Of a stretch of 64,000 nucleotides of DNA, positions 52,828-61,169 are shown piece after piece. The position numbers and the translations under genes are program-made. Every line of letters starts with the position of its first letter. The stretch's first letter is position 1. Source of the DNA: Gordonia hydrophobica NBRC 16057 (lineage in GTDB: Bacteria; Actinomycetota; Actinomycetes; Mycobacteriales; Mycobacteriaceae); the NCBI RefSeq assembly GCF_001592365.1, contig NZ_BCWU01000002.1:62001-126000 (forward strand). Direction: 5' to 3'. The notes beneath the pieces are model-generated. The model did no database searches, was not told where the DNA came from, and saw only the letters and a program-made list of their open reading frames with translations.

Positions 52828-52841
52828 TTCACTATAGTGAA
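52828..52841. promoter_or_regulatory. 14-bp palindrome upstream of SnoaL-like gene
   Basis: TTCACTATAGTGAA is a perfect palindrome about 40 bases before the ATG at 52879, in AT-rich sequence. Operator candidate. A second palindrome, TATGGCCATA (52856-52865), overlaps the ribosome-site region. Confidence 0.5.
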
Positions 52842-52878
52842 TGCACATACCTATTTATGGCCATAGGAGGTTGCTTAA

Positions 52879-53472
52879 ATGACGAAGCCAGGAGCCGGTG
52901 AGTGGCGTGAACCGGAGACGGTCGACGACCTGCTCGCCCTCGCGCAGATCAATGCGGTGCTCGTCGCGTATTGCCAGGGAGTCGACCGACGCGACTGGGA
53001 CCAGGTACTGAGTTGTTACCACGAGGACGCGTACGAATCACACGGCCAGTACGTCGGCGGGCCGACCGGATTCGTGGACTGGTTGCGCACCAACCACGAG
53101 CACGTCGTCTCGAGCATGCACGTCCTCTCCAATGTGACGATCAAACTGTCCGCTACGCATCCGGGCTTCGCGCGCGCCGAGAGCTACTGCCTGAGCAACA
53201 AGACCGTGGCCTCCACGAAAGCCGACACGTTCTTCAGCTCGGTCGGGACCGACGACGTCCTCCGCAGAACCGTCGCCGTCCGCTACATCGACACCCTGCA
53301 GGAACGCCCCGGCGTCGGCTGGCGCATCCTCCGCCGTGACGTCGCTTTCGAGTGGGTGCGACGAGAACCGAACGAGCACTACTTCCCCTTGACGGACGCG
53401 ATGGACAACTCGCGCCGGGACGAGGGCGACCTCTGGTTCTCGCCCCTCGCCATCCCTGGCAACGACGCCTGA
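52879..53472 (+). CDS. SnoaL-like nuclear transport factor 2 fold protein
   Basis: 197 residues, cone-shaped alpha+beta barrel pattern: INAVLVAYCQGVDRRDWDQVLSCYHEDA, with the D-R-R-D-W and His-Glu positions used by SnoaL_4 family members, and a C-terminal VGWRILRRDVAFEWV strand. Members include polyketide cyclases, hydroxylating small-subunit-like and unknown proteins. AGGAGG precedes the ATG. In operon with the next enoyl-CoA hydratase, 42 bases away. Confidence 0.75.
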   Translation: MTKPGAGEWREPETVDDLLALAQINAVLVAYCQGVDRRDWDQVLSCYHEDAYESHGQYVGGPTGFVDWLRTNHEHVVSSMHVLSNVTIKLSATHPGFARAESYCLSNKTVASTKADTFFSSVGTDDVLRRTVAVRYIDTLQERPGVGWRILRRDVAFEWVRREPNEHYFPLTDAMDNSRRDEGDLWFSPLAIPGNDA

Positions 53473-53514
53473 CCCACCCCACCGACTGCGCGCTCACGCG
53501 TAAGGAAAGGAGCC

Positions 53515-54360
53515 ATGACCATGGCACCCGCAACTGATTCCACCGATCTCGTCCTGCTTGAGGAGGTCGCCGAGCACGTCTGGCGCGCCACCCTCAATTC
53601 ACCGGCAGATCTCAATGCACTGTCCGGCGCCATGCGCACCGCGATCTTGAACGCGCAAGCCACGGCACGCGAGAACGGCGCCACCGTGCTGATCCTGAGC
53701 GGCGACGACCGCGCGTTCAGCTCCGGGTACAAGCTCGATCCCGGCGTCATGCGGCCCAAGACCGCCGTCGAGGACCGCGCACGACTCGTCGAGGTCACCG
53801 ACTTCATGAGCGCGTTCCGCGACTCTCCGGTCGTCACGATCACCGAGATCCGCGGCTACTGCCTCGCCGGCGGCACCGACCTGATGCTCGCCAGCGACCT
53901 GGCGTTCGCCGCGAACGACGCGGCGCTCGGCGTCCCCAATGTCCGCGGCGTCGGCATCACACTGTTGTTGCCGCTGTGGTCGTGGCTGCTCGGTCCGCAG
54001 CGGGCGAAGCTCCTGGCGTTGACCGGCGACACCATCCGCGGCGACGAAGCGGCCGACCTGGGTCTGGTGACCGGCGCGTACGAATCAGATGTTCTCGCCG
54101 AGAAGGTGCTCGCCGTCGCGCAACGCATCGCCCAGGTGCCCCATGAACTGACCGCGGTGACGAAGCATGCGCTCAACACGGCGTGGGACAACGCAGGCTA
54201 CCGCTCGACGGTGGCCCGCGCGGCAGAGCTCGATGCGCTGTCACACGCCACCGACCCGGTGGTGGAGTTCTGGGACAACGTCGTCGAGAACGGGATGAAG
54301 GCGGCGTTGACCGAGCGCGACGCCCCGTTCCGCACCGGCCGGGTCCTCGACGTGATCTGA
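53515..54360 (+). CDS. Enoyl-CoA hydratase/isomerase family protein
   Basis: 281 residues. Crotonase oxyanion motifs are FSSGYKLDPG and GYCLAGGTDLML. The usual second Glu is not clear, so the reaction (hydratase, isomerase or lyase) is open. GGAAAGGAG precedes ATG 53515. Works with the SnoaL-like product, probably on an aromatic or ring-derived acyl-CoA. A terminator follows. Confidence 0.8.
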   Translation: MTMAPATDSTDLVLLEEVAEHVWRATLNSPADLNALSGAMRTAILNAQATARENGATVLILSGDDRAFSSGYKLDPGVMRPKTAVEDRARLVEVTDFMSAFRDSPVVTITEIRGYCLAGGTDLMLASDLAFAANDAALGVPNVRGVGITLLLPLWSWLLGPQRAKLLALTGDTIRGDEAADLGLVTGAYESDVLAEKVLAVAQRIAQVPHELTAVTKHALNTAWDNAGYRSTVARAAELDALSHATDPVVEFWDNVVENGMKAALTERDAPFRTGRVLDVI

Positions 54361-54373
54361 CACCTGCAGAACG

Positions 54374-54407
54374 AGGCGGGGCGTAGGTTGATTCCTACGC
54401 CCCGCCT
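54374..54407. terminator. 14-bp hairpin with T run after enoyl-CoA hydratase
   Basis: AGGCGGGGCGTAGG (54374-54387) pairs with CCTACGCCCCGCCT (54394-54407), loop TTGATT, then TTT. Intrinsic terminator. Confidence 0.8.
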
Positions 54408-54483
54408 TTTGTCGTTGTCATGGTGTTGTCGCTGCCATCTCGGTGTCGCTGCCATCTCGCGCCCGCTGCGATGGTGCGCGAGT

Positions 54484-55869
54484 TCAGTTCGCCACGGGGT
54501 CACTCTCTGCGCTCGGCGTCGGACCGGAAACGAGGACGACGTCGACGGGAGGTTTCAGATACAGTGCCGCCACCCCGGCCGCGACGACGCAGAGCACCCC
54601 GAGGATCAGACCGATCCGCATGCCGGACTCCATGCCGAGATCGCCGGCGATCAGGGCGCCGAAGACCGCCACCGCCGTCGCGCCGCCGAATTGGCGGATC
54701 GCATTGAAGAGCGCCGTGGCGGTTCCCGAGTTCTCGTGCGACACGCTGTTCACCAGGAGGCCGATCGCGGACGGCATCGCCAGCGGCCCGGCCATGCCCG
54801 CGGGCACCATGACGATCGCCAACCACCAGGGCGGAGCGTCACTCGGCGCGAACGCGAGGAGCGCGAGTCCGACAGCCGACACGAGCATGCCCAGGATCAC
54901 CGGGCTTCTCGGTCCCCACCGCTCGGCCAGCCGGACCGAGACGATGTTCGCTCCGACCGCCGTCACGGCCATCGGCATGAAGACCAGGCCCGCTTCGAAC
55001 GATGACAGTCCGCGCGCCTGCTGCAGGTAGAGGCTGAACAGGAAGACCATGCCGAAGAGAGTGCCGATCGCAGCGAACCCGACGAGCGAGGTGAGGATGA
55101 CGTTCCTCGACCGCAGAATCTTCCGGGGCAGCACCGGGCGCGAACCCCACTTCTGCAGCGCGACGAAGGCGATGATCGCCGCGAGACCGGCCGCCGCAGC
55201 GACGACGACAGAACCCGACGTGAAGCCGTGTACGCCGCCCTCGATGGCGACGAAAGTGGCCGCCCCCAGCGCGATGAAGATCGCCAGATGGCCGGCGGCA
55301 CTGAGTTTGACGGCATTCGTGGGCGATCGCCCGACACCGATGAGCAGTACCAGAATGATGATCCCGATCGGAATGTTCATCAGGAACACCGCACGCCAGC
55401 TGACGGCGCTCATCGCTCCACCGACGATGGGTCCGGCCGCGGCGCCGATGGACCCGCCGACCGCCCAGACCCCGATCGCGCGAGCCCGCTCGGCGGGATC
55501 ACGGAAACCGGTGCTGATCAGAGTGACCGACGCAGGCATCATCAAGGCGGCTCCCGCGCCCTGCAGCAGACGTGCGCCGATCAGTATCTCGATCTCTGGC
55601 GCCACGCCGCAGACGACCGAGGCCACCGTGAAGACGGCGACCCCGATCGCGTAGGCCTTCTTGGCCCCGATGCGATCGGTGACGCCGCCCGCCGCCATGA
55701 GAAGAGCCGCGAAGGCGAGGGTGTAGGCGTCGACGACCCACTGGAGACCCGTCGCACCGGCACCGAGGTCCGCCTCGATCGAGGGCAGCGAGACACCGAC
55801 GATCATCACGTCCAGCGTGATGATGAACGACCCGAGCAGGCCGGTGAGGAGCACTAACCGAGTTCGCAC
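54484..55869 (-). CDS. MFS drug efflux transporter, EmrB/QacA type
   Basis: 461 residues with multiple membrane helices. LDVMIVGVSLPSIEADL and MAAGGVTDRIGAKKAYAIG (motif A), GARLLQGAGAALMMPASVTLI (motif C) place it in the DHA2/EmrB-like group. GTG start at 55869 has AGGAG upstream. Likely exporter of hydrophobic compounds; its own regulator is not seen nearby. Confidence 0.85.
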   Translation of the reverse strand: MRTRLVLLTGLLGSFIITLDVMIVGVSLPSIEADLGAGATGLQWVVDAYTLAFAALLMAAGGVTDRIGAKKAYAIGVAVFTVASVVCGVAPEIEILIGARLLQGAGAALMMPASVTLISTGFRDPAERARAIGVWAVGGSIGAAAGPIVGGAMSAVSWRAVFLMNIPIGIIILVLLIGVGRSPTNAVKLSAAGHLAIFIALGAATFVAIEGGVHGFTSGSVVVAAAAGLAAIIAFVALQKWGSRPVLPRKILRSRNVILTSLVGFAAIGTLFGMVFLFSLYLQQARGLSSFEAGLVFMPMAVTAVGANIVSVRLAERWGPRSPVILGMLVSAVGLALLAFAPSDAPPWWLAIVMVPAGMAGPLAMPSAIGLLVNSVSHENSGTATALFNAIRQFGGATAVAVFGALIAGDLGMESGMRIGLILGVLCVVAAGVAALYLKPPVDVVLVSGPTPSAESDPVAN

Positions 55870-55900
55870 ACTGACTCCTGCGTGATCGACCTGCGTGGCA

Positions 55901-56689
55901 TCAGTCGCCCGAGAACTGCGGACGCCGCTTGTCTCGCCAGGCCGCGACGCCCTCGGCGAAGTCCGGACTCGCGAGCATCGGATCCTGCAGCTCGCGCTCG
56001 CCGTGGAGAATTGAGGCGATGGCGTCGTTCACGTCGGCTCGCAGCGATCGTCGGGTCGTCTGCACGGCGACGGGTGACGAGGTCGCGATCTGTGTCGCCC
56101 ACTCGATCGCCGTCGCCAGTTGCGCGTCCGGCTCGACGAGTCGGTCGGCGAGACCTCGCGTCACCGCCTCCTCTCCGCCGACTCGTCGTGCGCTGTAGAA
56201 CATGTCGGCACTGAACTGACCGCCGACGAGGCGTGGAAGAGTGACCGACAGTCCGAAGCCGGGGCTGATGCCCAGCCGATTGAAGTTGGCGAGGAAGTAC
56301 GTCTCGGGCGCGGCGACCCGGAAGTCCGCGGCCAGCGCCAGGCCCAGTCCCGCGCCGATTGCGGCTCCCTGCACCACGGCGATCATCGGCAACGGCTGCT
56401 GGAAGAGTCGAGGCACCACGTCGAACACATGCGGTGCCGTCGTGTTCTTCTCCCGGCTTCCGGTGAATTTCGCGCCGGCGCAGAAATGCCGTCCCTGCGA
56501 CCGGAGAACAATCGCGCGGCTTCCCTGCGCAGCGACGCGTTCGAACGTCGACGCGAGTTCATCGACGAGATCGAAAGTCAGGTAGTTGTTGCGGCCGTGC
56601 CCGAACGTCACGACCGCCACCCGGCCGTCGTCGACCGATTGGACGTCGACGGTCACCCGATCATCCACCGGTGAGTCGCCCTCAGACAT
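55901..56689 (-). CDS. Enoyl-CoA hydratase/isomerase family protein
   Basis: 262 residues, crotonase fold: FCAGAKFTGS and GAAIGAGLGLALAADFR; the second-Glu position is altered, so the exact reaction is open. ATG 56689 is chosen over GTG 56695, both inside the end of the upstream CaiB gene, with 8 bases of overlap. Together with CaiB it would move an acid to CoA and process it. Confidence 0.8.
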   Translation of the reverse strand: MSEGDSPVDDRVTVDVQSVDDGRVAVVTFGHGRNNYLTFDLVDELASTFERVAAQGSRAIVLRSQGRHFCAGAKFTGSREKNTTAPHVFDVVPRLFQQPLPMIAVVQGAAIGAGLGLALAADFRVAAPETYFLANFNRLGISPGFGLSVTLPRLVGGQFSADMFYSARRVGGEEAVTRGLADRLVEPDAQLATAIEWATQIATSSPVAVQTTRRSLRADVNDAIASILHGERELQDPMLASPDFAEGVAAWRDKRRPQFSGD

Positions 56690-58721
56690 CGGCACGCTCT
56701 GGCGCCGCGCTCAGGCCGAATCGGTCCGTCCCCACGAACTGCCACGGCAGGCCGGTCAAGCGGTGGCGTCCGAGCGCCGCACTCTCCACCGTCTGGAACA
56801 GCCCGGTCCCCTGCAGGTAGGGGTCGGCGGCGAGGTCGTGCGCCGTGTAGACCACCGATGCCGCGATGCCTGCGGCCAACAGTCGCTGGTCCAGCACCGG
56901 ATCGACGGCGCCGCCGAGGTCGACCAGCTCGCCGAGGACCGTGAGCTGCGGGAGTTCTCGCCCGACGATGCTCTCGAAGTCGCGGACCTCGTCCTCGGTG
57001 GACAGGCTCACCGCCATCAGTTGTGCTCCGTTGCGGAAGAAGAAGTCGCCGCCGACCTCACGCGCACGGTAGATCTCGTCCGCATCGAGATCCTTCAGAT
57101 CCGCGAGCTGTGCCGCGGTGAGTTCGGCCATCGAGATGTCGACGCCGACGTGGGTGGGCCGCGAGTCGGTCAGTGCCCAGGCAAGCGTCCAGGCCGCCAC
57201 ACAGACGCTGGTCAGCGGATCGGCCCAGGGGGTTCCCATGTCGCCCATCTCGCCCTTGGCGTCGCGGGTCGCCGCCACCATGCCGGAGAACGCGTGGATG
57301 TTGTGTCCGTAAGCCCGGTACCCGGCGAACGGTCCGGTGCCGCCGAATCCGCTCGACGAGATCGCCAGAACCTGTGAACCCGTCCCTGCGAACACGCTGT
57401 CGGTGTCGATGCCGATGGACTTCGCACGCCTGGGCGTCACGTTCTTCATCACGACGTCGAACCCGGTGTAGTCCAGCGCGGGCTTGCCGTCGATGCGCGG
57501 CAGATCGAGGGTCGTCTTGTTGAAATTGAGCTGGTTGAAGTACGCGCTCCGGTTGAGCCCCTCGACGCCCTGCGCGAACGGACCTCGTCGACGATAGATG
57601 TCGAGACGATCCGGATCCTCGAGCTTGATCACCTGGGCGCCCATGGCGCCGAGCCACGCGGCCCCGAGCGGCACGGCGAGGACGTTCCCCGCATCCAGCA
57701 CGCGCAGGTCCGACAGTGCGACAGCCGCCGACGCACTATCCGGTGCACCGTCCTCGACGGTCAGCGCGGCCGGCAGCGGCGGCGCAGTCGGACTGGTGAG
57801 ATCGAGCTCGCGCCCGCCCCGACGTGTCCGTTCTTCCAGCGAAGTGAGGGTGTTGACGACGGTGCACGGCACTCCCTGCCCCTGCAGAATCTGCTCGCAC
57901 TCCTCCGCGGTGCGGGTGGCCGCCCACTCGGCGAGCTGCGCGTTGACGAAGTCGGCGTTGTCCCGAGCTTCGCTGAGCGTGGCGACCTCGTCGAGCCTGG
58001 GCTGCAACGCGCCTTGGAACGCCCACCACTGGTGCTGCTCCAGGACGAGGACGTAGATGCGTCCGTCGAGGCAGTCGAAGAATCCCGACGGGGCGCCGTA
58101 CCGCGCGCTTCCGCCCTCGTCCGGGCAGTCCGAGAGCGCGTGAGCCATTTCGAGGGAGAGGCCGGTGGCCACCACGGCCTGCTGCGCAGACAGGTCGACA
58201 TGCAGTGGACCGCCGCCCGCCCGCCGGACGTGCAGTGCGTGGAGCGCACTGACTGCCGCGACGTAGCCGACGAGCTTGAGTCCGATCGAGCCCACCGGAA
58301 CCGTCGGCGCCCATTCGTCGCCGATCCGCGAGTGTCCCAGGATTCCGCCTGCCGCCAGGAGGCTGAACTCGCTGGCGACGGCGTCGCGTCGGTCAGTGGT
58401 GAGTCCGTAGGCGCTCACCGACACCCACACGGCGGTGTTCGCCTCAGCGACGTTCCGGAGATAGTCGTCGGCGGCGGTGTCGACCCCGTTCAGACCGGTC
58501 CGCCGGGTCACTCGGTCGACGAGGACCACGTCGTACGCGCTCGCCTGCCGGGCGTCCTCACCGCGGACCACGTCGGCGCCGAGCTGTCGGAGAACCCTCG
58601 CCGCGACCGAGGCGACGGTGCTGTCGCCGATCGTCAGGACGCGGGTGCCCTTCAGCCAGTCGACGTCGTTCGGCGCCGACCGAGGCGCTTGCCGGACCTT
58701 CACATCGGATGCCAGTGTCAC
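56682..58721 (-). CDS. Double-domain CaiB/BaiF family CoA-transferase
   Basis: 679 residues in two CaiB/BaiF halves. Both show family blocks such as SALHALHVRRAGGGPLHVDLSAQQ and ALDYTGFDVVMKNVTPRRAKS, and RVLDAGNVLAVPLGAAWLGAMGAQVIKLEDP opens the second half. These formyl-CoA-transferase-like enzymes transfer CoA to carboxylic acids; fused duplicates are common in actinobacteria. GTG start has AAAGGA upstream. Overlaps the enoyl-CoA hydratase downstream. Confidence 0.85.
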   Translation of the reverse strand: MTLASDVKVRQAPRSAPNDVDWLKGTRVLTIGDSTVASVAARVLRQLGADVVRGEDARQASAYDVVLVDRVTRRTGLNGVDTAADDYLRNVAEANTAVWVSVSAYGLTTDRRDAVASEFSLLAAGGILGHSRIGDEWAPTVPVGSIGLKLVGYVAAVSALHALHVRRAGGGPLHVDLSAQQAVVATGLSLEMAHALSDCPDEGGSARYGAPSGFFDCLDGRIYVLVLEQHQWWAFQGALQPRLDEVATLSEARDNADFVNAQLAEWAATRTAEECEQILQGQGVPCTVVNTLTSLEERTRRGGRELDLTSPTAPPLPAALTVEDGAPDSASAAVALSDLRVLDAGNVLAVPLGAAWLGAMGAQVIKLEDPDRLDIYRRRGPFAQGVEGLNRSAYFNQLNFNKTTLDLPRIDGKPALDYTGFDVVMKNVTPRRAKSIGIDTDSVFAGTGSQVLAISSSGFGGTGPFAGYRAYGHNIHAFSGMVAATRDAKGEMGDMGTPWADPLTSVCVAAWTLAWALTDSRPTHVGVDISMAELTAAQLADLKDLDADEIYRAREVGGDFFFRNGAQLMAVSLSTEDEVRDFESIVGRELPQLTVLGELVDLGGAVDPVLDQRLLAAGIAASVVYTAHDLAADPYLQGTGLFQTVESAALGRHRLTGLPWQFVGTDRFGLSAAPERADV

Positions 58722-58821
58722 GGGAATCGTCCTTTCGAAGTTCGTTCCGCTTCAGCCGCGGCAATCGACCGGAGAAGGTGGTCGGACCGGGGGTTGATCA
58801 CCCGTGCGAGGCGGAATAGTG

Positions 58822-58871
58822 TGAATCACTAGATTCAGAATAACGTACGGTCGTTCCGAATGCCATACGTT
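58822..58871. promoter_or_regulatory. Two palindromes in CaiB/enoyl-CoA hydratase divergent promoter
   Basis: TGAATC-ACTA-GATTCA (58822-58837, perfect) and the near-perfect arms AACGTACGG (58842-58850) and CCATACGTT (58863-58871) lie side by side between divergent genes. They are good operator candidates for one regulator with two half sites or for two regulators. Confidence 0.5.
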
Positions 58872-58926
58872 TTCTTGGATTCTCGCAGCCCACCCACTGA
58901 CCGAGGCTTTCTGAAGGAGCGCGACG

Positions 58927-59682
58927 ATGCCCGTTGAGAACCCGACCACCACACCCGATTTGATCGTCGAGGACGCCGCTGTCTACGGCGGCGTCGTCCG
59001 CGTGCTGATCCTCAACCGCCCGCGCAGCCGAAACGCGCTGGACACTGCGCTCGCGGCGACCCTGCGCGAGCAGCTCGCAGCGATCAACGACGACCACGCC
59101 GTGCGAGCCCTCGTGATCGCCGGGAACGGCGCGCACTTCTGTGCAGGCGGCGATCTCAAAGAGTTCGACTCGCATGCAACGCCGCGGGCGGCCATGCTCA
59201 ACCGCGCCACCGTGGTCGCCGACGTCCTGCAATCGATCCCGGACTTGCGGGTACCCGTCGTCAGCGCCGTGCACGGCGCCGCACTCGGGGCCGGCGCCGC
59301 ACTCGCCCTCGCCGCGGACATGACCGTCGTCGGCACCGACTTCTCGCTCGGGTATCCCGAGATCACCGACGGGGTAGCGCCGGCCCTGGTCATGGCACAT
59401 CCGGTCCATCTGCTGGGGCGAAAGCTCGCCTTCGAGATGCTCACCACCGGTCGCCGGCTCACCGCGGCCGAAGCCCTCGATCACGGACTCGTCAACAGCG
59501 TCGTCGACAACGCCGACCTCCGCCGAACGGCTCTCGCGATCGCGACGACGTGGGCGACATCGGATGCCCAGGCACTCCAGACCACCAAGAGCCTCTTCTA
59601 CCGGGTCACGGAGCTGCCCTTCGCCGCCGCAATACGCGCCGGACTCGACGTCACCGGCGCCACCTGGCAGCCGAAGGCCTGA
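58927..59682 (+). CDS. Enoyl-CoA hydratase/isomerase family protein
   Basis: 251 residues, crotonase fold with FCAGGDLKEF and GAALGAGAALALAADM. GAAGGAG precedes ATG 58927. Divergent from the CaiB operon, with shared palindromes between, so the two are probably co-regulated. Confidence 0.85.
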   Translation: MPVENPTTTPDLIVEDAAVYGGVVRVLILNRPRSRNALDTALAATLREQLAAINDDHAVRALVIAGNGAHFCAGGDLKEFDSHATPRAAMLNRATVVADVLQSIPDLRVPVVSAVHGAALGAGAALALAADMTVVGTDFSLGYPEITDGVAPALVMAHPVHLLGRKLAFEMLTTGRRLTAAEALDHGLVNSVVDNADLRRTALAIATTWATSDAQALQTTKSLFYRVTELPFAAAIRAGLDVTGATWQPKA

Positions 59683-60115
59683 GAGACGACTGATTCCCGG
59701 TGGGCCGTCACTCCTCGGGTCGGTCACGTCCCGCGCCTGCAAGCGCAGCGAGCGCGAGGCTCGATCGAGATCTGCGGCCGTGCGCCGCCGACTACTGTCC
59801 CATGGTGCTGAGAACTGCTTGCTCAGCGCCCTCCGACGGCAATATTCCGTCGGAGGCGCCTGAGCGTGCAGTTCTCAGCCGGGATCAGTCGGACGAGGCC
59901 TCGCCGATGACCACCGCGTCCCGCCACGGGAGGGGGCCGCGGCTCACGATCCGTCGGAGCACCGCTGGGATCACCACACGATGGCAGCGCAGACCCCCTT
60001 GATGCCGGCGGAACTCACGACGGTCTCATCAGATGGGTGCTCGCTCCGCTCGCAGGCAGCACTCGACCGACGTGGGGACGACCATCACCGGGAATCGATC
60101 ATTCAGTGTCCTGCA
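59683..60115. other. 433-base gap with a long hairpin
   Basis: No gene is supported. From 59808 to 59878 an imperfect 32-bp inverted repeat (arms CTGAGAACTGC..CCTCCGACGG and its complement) surrounds the loop CAATATT; only the TT/GT positions and three bases of a GCGC step mismatch. It could be a strong terminator between convergent genes, a small mobile repeat or a structured RNA. The rest of the gap shows nothing further. Confidence 0.5.
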
Positions 60116-61144
60116 CTAGACCGCCTCGAAGACGCCCTTACCGGCGTCCTGCCGATCGAACCACTCATACGCCTCGACTGCTTGGTCCAGCGTCCAACGA
60201 TGCGAGAACAGGTCTTCGACAGGCAGTTTCATCCGGTCCACGTACTCGGCGCAGCGCATCTGCTCGACAGTCGACATCGTCCACGACGTGACGATCGTCA
60301 GCTGCCGCCGCAGCGTGTCCTTGGTGTTGAAGGCGATGTCCGCGCCGATTCCGATGAAGCAGATCCGCCCCCACGGTGCAGCCACATCGAGCGCCTGCTG
60401 CGCCACCCTGGTGACGCCGGACGTCTCGAGCACCAGCTCGGGCCCGCGTCCGGCCGTCGCTGCGCGGATCGCCTCCACCGCGTCGACCTCCGCCGAGTTG
60501 ACGACGACGTCGGCACCGAACGCGCGGGCCTGATCGAGCCTGCCCTGCGCGATGTCGACCGCGATCACCCGGGCGCCCAGCGACGCCGCGAACATCGTCG
60601 CCGACAGCCCCACCGGTCCTTGCCCGAACACCGCGATGGTCTTCCCCGAGATGTCCCCGAGCCGCAGCAATGCGCCCCATGCGGTGCCGGTGCCGCAGCC
60701 GATGGCGGCTCCCGCCGCATAGCTCAGCGAGTCGGGCAGCGGCATGGTCTGGATCGCGGGAATCCGCATGTACTCGGCGTGCGCACCGTGCTCGTTCAGC
60801 GTGGGAACGCGGGGCTCCGCCGTCCGACACATCTGCGGCCATCCCGTGCGGCAGTCGATGCACGTGCCGCAGCCCCAATAATGATGAATCATCACGCGGT
60901 CGCCCACCTTCGCGGTGGCGGCAGACACCCCGGCGCCCACCTGCACGATCTCTCCGCACGGCTCATGTCCCTGAACCAACAGCTCCGCCGACGGCTTCAC
61001 TGCCGCCCCGCGGTACACGTGCAGATCGCTGCCGCACATTCCCGATGCCCGGATCTTGACGATCACCTCGCCCGGGCCGGGAGAAGGGACCTCGAAGTCC
61101 CGGACTTCCACACCCTTGTCTCCGGTGAAGACGATGCCTTTCAT
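60116..61144 (-). CDS. Zinc-dependent alcohol dehydrogenase
   Basis: 342 residues. Catalytic zinc GMCGSDLH and GHEPCG, structural zinc cysteines CGTCIDCRTGWPQMC, Rossmann loop VFGQGPVGLS. MDR family, substrate probably a secondary or small alcohol. Its start lies 25 bases after the aldehyde dehydrogenase stop on the same strand, so an alcohol and aldehyde oxidation pair is likely. Confidence 0.85.
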   Translation of the reverse strand: MKGIVFTGDKGVEVRDFEVPSPGPGEVIVKIRASGMCGSDLHVYRGAAVKPSAELLVQGHEPCGEIVQVGAGVSAATAKVGDRVMIHHYWGCGTCIDCRTGWPQMCRTAEPRVPTLNEHGAHAEYMRIPAIQTMPLPDSLSYAAGAAIGCGTGTAWGALLRLGDISGKTIAVFGQGPVGLSATMFAASLGARVIAVDIAQGRLDQARAFGADVVVNSAEVDAVEAIRAATAGRGPELVLETSGVTRVAQQALDVAAPWGRICFIGIGADIAFNTKDTLRRQLTIVTSWTMSTVEQMRCAEYVDRMKLPVEDLFSHRWTLDQAVEAYEWFDRQDAGKGVFEAV

Positions 61145-61169
61145 TGGCCAAACCTCCGTAGCGTCCGTC

